Source of the DNA: Streptomyces humicola
GTDB lineage: Bacteria; Actinomycetota; Actinomycetes; Streptomycetales; Streptomycetaceae
Length of the DNA: 64,000 nt
Assembly: GCF_024436035.1 (NCBI RefSeq)
Contig: NZ_JANFNG010000002.1
Coordinates: 248,001 to 312,000, forward strand
Direction of reading: 5' to 3'
The notes beneath the pieces are model-generated. The model was not told the origin of the DNA and did no database searches. It worked only from the letters and a program-made list of their open reading frames with translations. A program made the position numbers and the translations under genes. This document shows, one piece after another, positions 1 to 7,004 of this stretch; positions within the stretch are counted from its first letter, which is position 1; every line of letters begins with the position of its first letter.

Positions 1-1407
1 GGCGTTGGCGTCGCCCATCTGTGCGTAGGCGATCTGGCCGCCCTTGATCACCAACTGCGGCTTGACGCCGAAGAACGCAGCTTCCCACAGCACCAGGTCG
101 GCGAGCTTGCCCTCCTCGACCGAGCCGATCTCGGGGTCGAGCCCCTGGGCGACGGCCGGGTTGATGGTGTATTTGGCGACATATCGACGAGCCCGATGGT
201 TGTCGGCCCGCCCGTCGCCCGGGAGCGCGCCGCGCCGTCGCTTCATTACATGCGCGGTCTGCCAGGTGCGCAGCACGACCTCGCCGATCCGTCCCATCGC
301 CTGGGAGTCGGAGGAGATCATCGAGATCGCGCCCAGGTCGTGCAGGACGTCCTCGGCGGCAATGGTCGAGGGCCGGATCCGGGACTCGGCGAAGGCCAGG
401 TCCTCCGGCACCGCAGGGTTGAGGTGGTGGCAGACCATCAGCATGTCGAGGTGTTCCTCGACGGTGTTGACGGTGTGCGGGCGCGTCGGGTTCGTCGAGG
501 ACGGCAGCACGTTGGACCGGGAGACGACCGTGATGATATCGGGCGCGTGGCCTCCGCCGGCACCTTCGGTGTGGTAAGCGTGGATGCCCCGGCCGGCGAT
601 CGCCGCGAGGGTGTCCTCGACGAAGCCGGCTTCGTTCAGGGTGTCGGTGTGGATGGCGACCTGTGCGCCGCTCTCCTCGCACACCGTCAGACAGGCGTCG
701 ATGGCGGCCGGAGTCGCACCCCAGTCCTCGTGGATCTTGAAGCCGACGGCTCCGGCCCGCAGTTGGTCGCGCATCGACTCGGCGCTGACGGTGTTGCCCT
801 TGCCGAGCAGGCCGATGTTGACCGGCGACGACTCCAACGCCTCGAAGACACGGGCGAGATGCCAGGCGCCGGGGGTGATGGTGGTCGCCTTGCTGCCCTC
901 CGCGGGGCCGGTGCCGCCGCCGACCAGCGTGGTGATCCCCGAGGCGAGCGCCTCGTCGACGAGCTGCGGGCAGATGAAGTGGACGTGGGCGTCGATGGCG
1001 CCCGCGGTGAGTATCTTGCCGTTGCCGGCGACGATCTCGGTCTCCGGGCCGATGACGAGGGCGGGGTGGACGCCGTCCATCGTCTCGGGGTTGCCGGCCT
1101 TCCCGACGGCGACGATGCGCCCGTCCCGGATGCCGACATCGGCCTTGACGATGCCCCAGTGGTCGAGCACCACGGCGCCGGTGATGACGGTGTCCGGCGC
1201 GCCCTGGGCGCGGGTGACCCGGGACTGGCCCATCGACTCGCGGATCACCTTGCCGCCGCCGAAGACGGCTTCGTCGCCCGCGAGTCCGGGACCGCCGGAC
1301 AGGTCGCGCTCGATCTCGATCAGCAGGTCGGTGTCGGCGAGACGTATGCGGTCGCCGGTCGTCGGGCCGAACAGATCGGCATAGGCGGCACGGGTCAGCT
1401 CGGTCAT
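1..1407 (-). CDS. ureC: urease subunit alpha (partial, C-terminus outside window)
   Basis: Catalytic subunit of nickel urease, which hydrolyses urea to ammonia and carbamate in the cytoplasm. The frame is open from ATG at 1407 to the left edge, 469 of the usual about 570 residues. All the expected active-site motifs are visible: the HVH nickel ligands in [12 protein letters not shown], the carbamylated lysine in [31 protein letters not shown], the flap His in MVCHHL and the Asp in SSDSQAMG. The start overlaps the ureB stop by 4 bases (ATGA), so translation is coupled. Accessory genes ureF, ureG and ureD would be expected beyond the left edge. Confidence 0.97.
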   Translation of the reverse strand, partial: MTELTRAAYADLFGPTTGDRIRLADTDLLIEIERDLSGGPGLAGDEAVFGGGKVIRESMGQSRVTRAQGAPDTVITGAVVLDHWGIVKADVGIRDGRIVAVGKAGNPETMDGVHPALVIGPETEIVAGNGKILTAGAIDAHVHFICPQLVDEALASGITTLVGGGTGPAEGSKATTITPGAWHLARVFEALESSPVNIGLLGKGNTVSAESMRDQLRAGAVGFKIHEDWGATPAAIDACLTVCEESGAQVAIHTDTLNEAGFVEDTLAAIAGRGIHAYHTEGAGGGHAPDIITVVSRSNVLPSSTNPTRPHTVNTVEEHLDMLMVCHHLNPAVPEDLAFAESRIRPSTIAAEDVLHDLGAISMISSDSQAMGRIGEVVLRTWQTAHVMKRRRGALPGDGRADNHRARRYVAKYTINPAVAQGLDPEIGSVEEGKLADLVLWEAAFFGVKPQLVIKGGQIAYAQMGDANA

Positions 1408-1730
1408 GCGTCCTCACCGGTCGTTTCCAGGGGTCCTGCGGTCTCGCCGCGCAGGCCGGCGACGACGCGGTCGCCCGCGATGGCGACCAGTTCGACCTCG
1501 ACGGGGATGCCGGGCTCGAAGCGCACCGCCGTGCCGGCGGCGATCGCGAGGCGGCGGCCCCGAGAAGCGGCACGGTCGAAGTCGAGGCCCGGGTTGGCCT
1601 CGGCGAAGTGGTAGTGGGAGCCGACCTGGATGGGCCGGTCGGCGGTGTTGAGCACGGTCAGCCGGGTCACCGGCTTGCCCTCGTTGAGGGCCACCGGCGT
1701 GCCCGCGTACAGGATCTCTCCGGGGATCAT
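1404..1730 (-). CDS. ureB: urease subunit beta
   Basis: Second structural subunit of the urease apoenzyme, 108 residues and close to the usual size of separate UreB proteins. It begins MIPGEILY and carries the conserved [21 protein letters not shown] block. It lies 16 bases after ureA and overlaps ureC by 4 bases, giving the standard ureABC operon order. The ATG at 1730 matches the family start. Confidence 0.97.
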   Translation of the reverse strand: MIPGEILYAGTPVALNEGKPVTRLTVLNTADRPIQVGSHYHFAEANPGLDFDRAASRGRRLAIAAGTAVRFEPGIPVEVELVAIAGDRVVAGLRGETAGPLETTGEDA

Positions 1731-1746
1731 GGTGCGGCCCGTCCCG

Positions 1747-2049
1747 TCAGATGATGGGGTCGTGGACGGTGACGAGCTTGGTGCCGTCCGGGAAGGTGGC
1801 CTCGACCTGCACGTCGTGCAGCATCTCCGGGATGCCCTCCATGACCTCGTCCCGGCTGAGGACCTTCCGGCCGGAGGACATCAGTTCGGCGACGGTCCGG
1901 CCGTCGCGGGCGCCTTCAAGGATGTGTGAGGTGATGAGCGCGACCGCCTCCGGGTGGTTGAGCCGAAGCCCTCGCGCGCGTCGCTTTTCGGCCACGTCGG
2001 CCGCCACATGGATGAGCAGTCGCTCTTGCTCGTGCGGGCTCAGTTGCAC
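1747..2049 (-). CDS. ureA: urease subunit gamma
   Basis: Smallest urease subunit and first gene of the ureABC operon. I place the start at GTG 2049 (product begins [28 protein letters not shown]). A GAGG Shine-Dalgarno lies 8 bases upstream and the product is then 100 residues, the family length. A GTG at 2058 would add three residues but would sit on top of that Shine-Dalgarno. The conserved [19 protein letters not shown] and [26 protein letters not shown] segments are present. Confidence 0.95.
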   Translation of the reverse strand: MQLSPHEQERLLIHVAADVAEKRRARGLRLNHPEAVALITSHILEGARDGRTVAELMSSGRKVLSRDEVMEGIPEMLHDVQVEATFPDGTKLVTVHDPII

Positions 2050-2073
2050 GCGTACCACCTCACGATCACTTGC

Positions 2074-2105
2074 CCGGGATGCGGATTAGTCATACCGGGA
2101 TGCGG
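2074..2105. repeat. 11-bp direct repeat upstream of ureA
   Basis: CCGGGATGCGG occurs at 2074-2084 and again at 2095-2105, a spacing of exactly 21 bases or two helical turns. It lies 25-56 bases upstream of the ureA start, in the leader or promoter of the urease operon. The phasing suggests a protein binding site, but I cannot name the protein. Confidence 0.4.
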
Positions 2106-2156
2106 AAGGCACCGTACCCCCGGTCTTCACGCTCTTGACCAGCCACATCCGAGCAT

Positions 2157-2194
2157 TTTGCATCGTGATTACATCACCGTGTCAGCGGTGTTTC
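2157..2194 (-). promoter_or_regulatory. candidate GlnR-type nitrogen box upstream of ureA
   Basis: On the minus strand four pentamers recur with exact 6-base gaps: GAAAC, GACAC, GTAAT, GCAAA. The family consensus is gTnAC and GAAAC half-sites with the same 11-base period. The match is imperfect (1-2 mismatches in three half-sites). It lies about 110 bases upstream of ureA. GlnR control of urease genes is established in Streptomyces; its action at this site is inference. Confidence 0.42.
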
Positions 2195-2239
2195 ATCCGT
2201 ATGAGACCTCGTATCGAGGTCCTTCCCGGCCGGGCGCGA

Positions 2240-2536
2240 TCAGTCGCGGCGGGCCCGCGATGGGTCGCCGTGCTGGGCCGCGATGCCGAAGCGGTGGCGT
2301 TCACCCGTGGCCGGAACGCTCTGCCGGACGGTGGAGACGGTGCTGACCACCTGCTCCTCCGCGACCTCCGCCGCCGCCTCGCCCTCCTCCAGTCGCCGCA
2401 GGTCGGCGGCGGTGACCAGGGCCACGAGAGGCTTGCCGTGACGGGTGACGACGACGCGCTCCCCGCCGTAGACCACTCGGTTGATCAGCTCGGCGAACTC
2501 GGCGCGGGCTTGTGTCACCGGGACTTCATGGGTCAT
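2240..2536 (-). CDS. Phd/YefM family antitoxin, apparently orphan
   Basis: A 98-residue antitoxin-like DNA-binding protein. The N-terminus MTHEVPVTQARAEFAELINRV followed by ERVVVTRHGKPLVALVTAADL is the classic YefM/Phd fold; the C-terminal half is variable and would bind the toxin. ATG 2536 is preferred over ATG 2545 on family length. No RelE/YoeB, Doc or PIN toxin frame follows: the next gene downstream on this strand is ureA. The gene is therefore either an orphan transcriptional regulator or the survivor of a lost toxin-antitoxin pair. A matching palindromic operator lies just upstream. Confidence 0.88.
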   Translation of the reverse strand: MTHEVPVTQARAEFAELINRVVYGGERVVVTRHGKPLVALVTAADLRRLEEGEAAAEVAEEQVVSTVSTVRQSVPATGERHRFGIAAQHGDPSRARRD

Positions 2537-2554
2537 GCTCCCCATCATAACGGG

Positions 2555-2571
2555 ATGTACGTCCTGTACAT
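2555..2571. promoter_or_regulatory. YefM-type palindromic operator
   Basis: Perfect inverted repeat ATGTAC-gtcct-GTACAT, which contains the TGTACA core described for YefM-YoeB autoregulatory operators. It sits between the divergent antitoxin gene (start 2536) and the ClpP-like gene (start 2609), so one bound protein could affect both. Confidence 0.6.
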
Positions 2572-2608
2572 TTTGACGTGAAGCAGGTTCACCCCGCGGA
2601 GGTGGAAG

Positions 2609-3250
2609 GTGCCAGTGACGAACCCGCCGACCGGCCGCTACGTCGTGCCGGAGTTCACCGAGCGCACGTCGCAGGGCGTGCACACCATGGACCCCTACTC
2701 CAAGCTGCTCTCCGAGCGCGTCGTCATGCTCGGCGCCCCGATCGACGACACGTCGTCCAACGACGTGATGGCGCAGCTGATCCATCTGGAGCACTCCGCG
2801 CCCGGCCAGGACATCCAGCTCTACATCAACTCGCCCGGCGGCTCGTTCACGGCCGCCTCGGCGATCTACGACACGATGCAGTTCCTCTCGTGCGACATCC
2901 AGACGGTGTGCCTGGGCCAGGCCGCCGGGTGCGCAGTGCTGCTGCTGGCCGCCGGGACACCCGGCAAGCGGCTGGCGACGCCCGGTTCACGCGTGGTGCT
3001 GCAGCAGCCCTTCATCGCCGAGCCGACGCGTGGCCAGCCGTCGGACCTGGAGATCCAGGCGGCGGAGGTCGGGCGGCAGCGCGAGACATTGGAGCGGATG
3101 CTCGCCCGTCACACGGGACGCGACATCGAAGGCGTCCACGCCGACATGGAACGGGACACGGTGCTCGACGGCCAAGGGGCGCAGGAGTACGGAATCGTGG
3201 ATCACCTCACGCGCAGCCGCAAGGCCTCGCAGCCGCGCGGCAAGGGGTGA
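2609..3250 (+). CDS. ClpP-like protein lacking catalytic Ser and His
   Basis: A 213-residue ClpP-family protein. The fold-defining segments are intact: [38 protein letters not shown], the SDLEIQAAE helix and the [18 protein letters not shown] handle. The nucleophilic Ser of GQAAS is Gly107 and the catalytic His of HQP is Gln132 (LQQP); the Asp146 position is kept. It should therefore be proteolytically inactive, comparable in principle to ClpR subunits that enter mixed rings. Start GTG 2609 has GGAGG 6 bases upstream. A 100-residue gene follows after 6 bases. A role in a hetero-oligomer with the housekeeping ClpP is inference. Confidence 0.9.
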   Translation: MPVTNPPTGRYVVPEFTERTSQGVHTMDPYSKLLSERVVMLGAPIDDTSSNDVMAQLIHLEHSAPGQDIQLYINSPGGSFTAASAIYDTMQFLSCDIQTVCLGQAAGCAVLLLAAGTPGKRLATPGSRVVLQQPFIAEPTRGQPSDLEIQAAEVGRQRETLERMLARHTGRDIEGVHADMERDTVLDGQGAQEYGIVDHLTRSRKASQPRGKG

Positions 3251-3256
3251 GCGGGG

Positions 3257-3559
3257 GTGCTGCCGGAGCTGCCGAGGATGCCCGCGCTCACCCGGGCGGA
3301 GGGCGAGCTCGTCGACTGCTACCTGGAGGTGGCCGACCTGCTCGGCCGGGTCAACCCCGCCCGGTGCGGGGACACCTACTCGGCGCTGCGGGCGGCGCAG
3401 GCCCTGGTGGGCCGGGCCGAGGCGCTGCGGGCGGCGCTGGAGCGGATGTACGAACGCGGCGAGCGCGAGATGCACGGCGCTCCACTGCTGCGTGCGCTGC
3501 GCGTGCTCGACGGTGAGCGGCGCACCCGGCTGCCCGCGATCCCGTGCGTTCGCGATTGA
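3257..3559 (+). CDS. hypothetical protein cotranscribed with ClpP-like gene
   Basis: A 100-residue protein of unknown function starting at GTG 3257, 6 bases after the ClpP-like stop, so almost certainly cotranscribed. It is predicted helical, with an amphipathic Leu/Ala-rich core (LVDCYLEVADLLGRVN, then ALRAAQALVGRAEALRAALERMYERGEREMHG) that could form a coiled coil. No signal peptide or membrane segment. The pairing suggests it could be an adaptor or partner of the ClpP-like protein. I do not recognise the family. Confidence 0.7.
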   Translation: MLPELPRMPALTRAEGELVDCYLEVADLLGRVNPARCGDTYSALRAAQALVGRAEALRAALERMYERGEREMHGAPLLRALRVLDGERRTRLPAIPCVRD

Positions 3560-3643
3560 ATCACCCGGCAGGCCGACATCCGTACAGACCCCGCCGTGGT
3601 GCGAAGCGACTGCGCGTGTGCGCGACTGTCCCTGGAACGACAA

Positions 3644-3666
3644 GCCCCCGCCGCAGTGGCGGGGCG
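3644..3666 (+). terminator. hairpin after the ClpP-like operon
   Basis: CCCCGCC-gcagt-GGCGGGG (3646-3664), a 7-bp G+C stem with 5-base loop about 90 bases after the last stop. There is no strong U tract, as is usual in high-GC actinobacteria. It separates the ClpP-like operon from the riboswitch-controlled gene. Confidence 0.5.
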
Positions 3667-3689
3667 GTCCCGGCGGACGCCCAATCCTG

Positions 3690-3862
3690 CCGCTGCCCGG
3701 ACGACATGACGATCCGTTTGACGGCAGGAGCGGAGGACCCGCTCACGACCGGGGCCGGCCGGTGAGGCCGACCCCTTGGGGTGAAGCCGCGGAAGCGGCC
3801 GGGCATGACTTCGTCTGTCCGAACCCGACAGGCCACCCTTCGCAGGCGGACGACGAAGGGCC
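3690..3862 (+). ncRNA. c-di-AMP riboswitch (ydaO-yuaA class)
   Basis: Leader of the NlpC/P60 gene with the hallmark ydaO blocks in order: GGCAGGAGCGGAGGACCC (3723-3740), CTTGGGGTGAAGCCGC (3775-3790), TCCGAACCCGACAG (3818-3831) and a terminal AGGCGGACGACGAAGG. This class binds cyclic di-AMP and in Streptomyces commonly precedes cell-wall hydrolase genes such as rpfA. The 5' boundary is approximate. The 3' end runs into the ribosome binding site of the gene, so control of translation or of termination just before it is plausible. Confidence 0.88.
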
Positions 3863-3866
3863 GCGC

Positions 3867-4358
3867 ATGACCGCGCATCTGTACCGACCGGCTGTCCCCG
3901 CGCTGTTCACCCGCATCGGCGCGACCTCCATGCTCACCGCGGCCGCACTCGCCGGAACCTCCCTGATACCGGGAATGACCACGCGGGCCCAGGCCGACGA
4001 GACCTTGGCGATGCGCGCCTACCACATTGCGCAGTCCGAGCAGGGGGCGCCGTTCGCGTGGGGAGCGGCCGGACCCGATGCCTTCGACTGCTCGGGGTTG
4101 ACGCAGTTCGCCTACGAGCAGGCCGGCGAGGACATCCCGCGCACCGCCGAAGACCAGTACGACTACGCCGTGCACATTCGACCCGACCACCGCAGGGTCG
4201 GCGACCTGGTCTTCTTCCACTACGGCGACAGCATCTACCACGTCGGTTTCTACGCGGGACGCGGCGAAGTGCTGCACGCCCCCAAGAGCGGGGGCTTGGT
4301 GCGTCTGGAGCGGATCTGGTCGGACGACGTCTGGTACGGCCGGGTGGACGACGATTGA
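3867..4358 (+). CDS. secreted NlpC/P60 peptidoglycan hydrolase
   Basis: A 163-residue cell-wall endopeptidase. The ORF is open further upstream, but the real start is ATG 3867, with GAAGG 7 bases before it and directly after the riboswitch. Residues 1-43 are a signal peptide (hydrophobic MLTAAALAGTSLIPG, cleavage near AQA). The C-terminal NlpC/P60 domain has catalytic Cys75 in DCSGL, His125 in YHVGFY and His137. There is no separate wall-binding domain, so it is a minimal enzyme likely to cut stem peptides during growth or development. Expression is expected to respond to c-di-AMP. Confidence 0.92.
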   Translation: MTAHLYRPAVPALFTRIGATSMLTAAALAGTSLIPGMTTRAQADETLAMRAYHIAQSEQGAPFAWGAAGPDAFDCSGLTQFAYEQAGEDIPRTAEDQYDYAVHIRPDHRRVGDLVFFHYGDSIYHVGFYAGRGEVLHAPKSGGLVRLERIWSDDVWYGRVDDD

Positions 4359-4413
4359 GCGACGATTGAGCGAGGAATGAGAGACGACTGAGAAAGGTCA
4401 CTGCTGGAGGACG

Positions 4414-4842
4414 TCACCGCGCGGGGACGGCCCAGGGAAGGCTGATCCAGACCGTCTTGCCGCCTTCCTCCGTCGGGGTGACGGACATCCGGCCGCCCGA
4501 CTCGGCGGTGAGGTAACGGATGATCACCATGCCGCGGCCGTTGTCCTGCTGCACGGCCGCGGGCAGCCGCTGCGGCCAGCGCGGATGGCTGTCGGTGACC
4601 CCGATCCTCAACTGCTCGTCGCGGTCGAGGCGCAGGTCGACGGTGAAGGTGGGCGACTGCCCGAAGGTGTGCTGCACGGCGTTGGTGGCGAGCTCCGAGA
4701 CGATCAGCGCCACGGTGTCGCCGGCGGGAGCGTCGTCGGGCAGTCCCCATTCACCGAGGATTGCGGCCACGTATTTGCGAGCCGTGGTCACCGAGGCAGG
4801 GTCGCTCGGAAGGGTGACGGATGCTTCCTGATGGTCTGCCAT
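4414..4842 (-). CDS. RsbW-like ATP-binding protein (HATPase_c)
   Basis: A 142-residue GHKL-type ATPase domain protein like the many small anti-sigma-factor-like kinases of Streptomyces. The N box is IVSELATNAVQHTF, followed by the G1-like GVTDSHPRWPQRLP and the glycine-rich NGRGMVIIRYL. No histidine phosphoacceptor or membrane segment. It is divergent from a broken XRE regulator and a DUF397 remnant, the three-gene set found at whiJ/abaA-type loci. This member is the only intact one here. Confidence 0.9.
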   Translation of the reverse strand: MADHQEASVTLPSDPASVTTARKYVAAILGEWGLPDDAPAGDTVALIVSELATNAVQHTFGQSPTFTVDLRLDRDEQLRIGVTDSHPRWPQRLPAAVQQDNGRGMVIIRYLTAESGGRMSVTPTEEGGKTVWISLPWAVPAR

Positions 4843-5113
4843 GGCGACGTTGTCCCTTTTCCGCCGGCTCCGGGACTCCGGCGGTCGGCGTACCCGAGCG
4901 CTCCCGCGGACGGATATGTCAGCGGCAACCTTCCCGGAGTGCTGCTACGCACCAGAGTGCCATCCATGCTGCCGCCGAACCGGGCGATCCACCAACCTCT
5001 GCATATATCTGTCCCTCAAAGCAGTGAACTCTGCTACGGGAGACCGGATTTGCGCTGCACACTGTCGCCTTGGCGCCCGACGAGGCGTCCCGGATCCGGA
5101 GGTGACGTGGAGC

Positions 5114-5540
5114 ATGGAGCGGGGACCAGCCGTGCGCCGGCGCACACTCGGCGCGGAACTGCGCCGCCAGCGGCAGCTGGCCGGCCTGACCAGCGTCCAA
5201 GCGGCCCAGCGCGTGGGGTGGCACCAGTCGTAGGTCAGCCGGATGGAGACCGGCAGAAGCGCCGCGAACCCAGCCGATGTGATAAGGCTGTTGGCGTTGT
5301 ACGCGACGGCCGAGCCCGAACTGCGGCGTGTGCTCGGGGCACTTGCCGGGGAGCGGCGGACCGGCCGTCGTGGCTGGTGGCAACAGTACCGGGAGTTGCT
5401 CCCGCCCTCCTACCGGGACTTCATCACCCGGAGACCGACGCCTGTCGCGCCCGAACGCTGGAGACCTGCGTCGTCCCCGGCCTGTTGCGGGCCCGCCTAC
5501 GCGAGCGCGGTCACCGCCCGGGCGGCTCTGCCCCATTCCA
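5114..5540 (+). pseudogene. WhiJ-like XRE regulator (HTH + DUF5753), broken
   Basis: The helix-turn-helix begins at ATG 5114 (RTLGAELRRQRQLAGLTSVQAAQRVGWHQS) and is stopped by TAG at 5231-5233. Family members read a Lys there, before the VSRMETGRS that continues in frame, so a single AAG to TAG change explains it. The DUF5753 part then runs to PPSYRDFIT and changes frame near 5430: TLETCVVPGLLRARL is read in another phase. At least one nonsense and one frameshift lesion are present, so the gene is dead unless the HTH fragment alone acts. Confidence 0.85.
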
Positions 5541-5544
5541 GCGC

Positions 5545-5705
5545 GGCGCGAGGTGGATACAGCTGCGGCACCAACAACTGCGTCGAGACCGCCCAGCCGA
5601 GGTGGCGGATGCTCGCCGTACGCGACTCCAGGGCTCCCACCGGCCCCGCGCTACTCTTCCCCGCGGCCGAATGGCCCGGTTCGTCGGCGCGCTCCGTACG
5701 GGGCA
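5545..5705 (+). pseudogene. DUF397 protein remnant
   Basis: The frame reads GGYSCGTNNCVETAQ, then AVRDSRAPTGPALLFPAAEW, clearly a DUF397 domain (normally about 60-80 residues, small and acidic, encoded next to WhiJ-like regulators). It has no own start codon and is joined to the broken regulator upstream. Its end runs up to the convergent bioF stop. Probably non-functional. Confidence 0.78.
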
Positions 5706-5710
5706 TCCGC

Positions 5711-6853
5711 TCAGCTCCGCGGCGCCGTGCGGACGATCGTCTCGAGCGCCTCGGCGATCTGCTCGTCGGTGAGGTCCGCGCGCGCCGACAGGCGCAGCCG
5801 CGAGATCCCGTCGGGGACGGACGGCGGACGGAAGCAGCCGACCGCGACCCCTGCCGCGCGGCACTCCGCCGCCCAGTGCACCGCCGCCTCGGGCCCGGGC
5901 GCGCGCACCGACAGCACGCATGCATCGGGTGCCACGGCGTCGAGTCCGGCGTCGGTCAGCCCCCAGTGCAGGCGGTGCGCGGCCTCGCGGGCGCTCGCCG
6001 CCCGGTCGGGCTCCCGACGCAGCAGCCGCAGGCTCGCGAGCGCTCCCCCGACGACCGCGGGCGCCAGGCCGGTGTCGAAGATGAACGTCCGTGCGGAGTT
6101 GACCAGGTGTTCGATCACCGGCGCCGGGCCGAGCACGGCACCGCCCTGGCTGCCGAGCGACTTCGACAGCGTGACGGTGCAGACCAGGCCGCGCGCTCCG
6201 GCGAGCCCTGCGGCGTCGGCCGAACCGCGTCCTCCCTCGCCGAGTACGCCGAGACCGTGCGCATCGTCGACGAGCAGGGCCGCGCCCGGCTCCCGGCAGA
6301 CGGCGGCCAGCCGGGCGAGCGGGGCGCAGTCGCCGTCGACGGAGAAGACCGAGTCGGTGACGACGAGCGCGGGTCCGTCGTGCGCACCGAGCTCCTTGGC
6401 CACCGCCTCGGGATCGCGGTGCGGTACGACGGTGGTCTCGGCGCGCGAGAGCCGGCAGCCGTCGATGAGCGAGGCGTGATTGCCGGCGTCCGAGACGATC
6501 AGCGTCCCGGCGGCCGTCAGGGCCGTGACGGCGGCGAGGTTGGCCGCGTAGCCGGTGGCGAAGACCAGCGCCGCCTCGAAGCCGCAGAAGGCGGCGAGTT
6601 CGGCTTCCAGTTCGGTGTGCAGCTCGGTGGTCCCGGTGACCAGGCGCGATCCGGTGGACCCCGCGCCCCAGCGCAGCGCGGCGTCGGCGGCGGCCCGGGT
6701 GACTTCGGGGTGGTGGGCGAGACCCAGGTAGTCGTTGCTTGCGAGGTCGAGCACGTCGGCGTCAGCGGGCCGCGGGCGCAGCTCCCGTACCAGGCCGGCA
6801 CGGAGGCGGGCCGCGGCACGGTCGCCGATCCACTCGAACGGGTCGCGGGTCAT
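5711..6853 (-). CDS. bioF: 8-amino-7-oxononanoate synthase
   Basis: PLP enzyme that condenses pimeloyl-ACP/CoA with L-alanine, the first committed ring-assembly step of biotin synthesis. 380 residues from ATG 6853, which has AGGA 5 bases upstream; ATG 6859 is too close to it. Family motifs: LDLASNDYLGLAHHPEV, GSTGSRLVTGTTELHTELE, DDAHGLGVLGEGGRG and the PLP lysine in TLSKSLGSQGGAV. It is transcribed divergently from bioB across a palindrome-bearing promoter region. Downstream it converges on the dead DUF397 remnant. Confidence 0.96.
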   Translation of the reverse strand: MTRDPFEWIGDRAAARLRAGLVRELRPRPADADVLDLASNDYLGLAHHPEVTRAAADAALRWGAGSTGSRLVTGTTELHTELEAELAAFCGFEAALVFATGYAANLAAVTALTAAGTLIVSDAGNHASLIDGCRLSRAETTVVPHRDPEAVAKELGAHDGPALVVTDSVFSVDGDCAPLARLAAVCREPGAALLVDDAHGLGVLGEGGRGSADAAGLAGARGLVCTVTLSKSLGSQGGAVLGPAPVIEHLVNSARTFIFDTGLAPAVVGGALASLRLLRREPDRAASAREAAHRLHWGLTDAGLDAVAPDACVLSVRAPGPEAAVHWAAECRAAGVAVGCFRPPSVPDGISRLRLSARADLTDEQIAEALETIVRTAPRS

Positions 6854-6917
6854 GGCCATCCTGGTGCGTCGGCGGGAAAAGGTCCGGTAGCAACCTAACC
6901 ATCGCGTTCGCATCACC

Positions 6918-6937
6918 GTGTGTGGCGATCCACACAC
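6918..6937. promoter_or_regulatory. palindrome between bioF and bioB, candidate operator
   Basis: Perfect 8-bp inverted repeat GTGTGTGG-cgat-CCACACAC, 64 bases from the bioF start and 67 bases from the bioB start. A further half-like GTGTGTTG follows at 6948-6955. Its central position between divergent biotin genes suggests binding by a biotin-responsive regulator such as a BioQ- or BirA-type protein. The regulator cannot be identified from this window. Confidence 0.5.
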
Positions 6938-7004
6938 CCTGATCGGCGTGTGTTGTGCGGTCCGCCATTGGCCCGGGGCCATGCCGTGAGCGAGGATCTG
7001 CGCC

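Noticed and set aside
196-1614. Plus-strand open frames of 266-472 codons opposite ureC
   Set aside because: The minus strand encodes all urease active-site motifs; the plus frames are Arg/Gly/Val-rich shadows.
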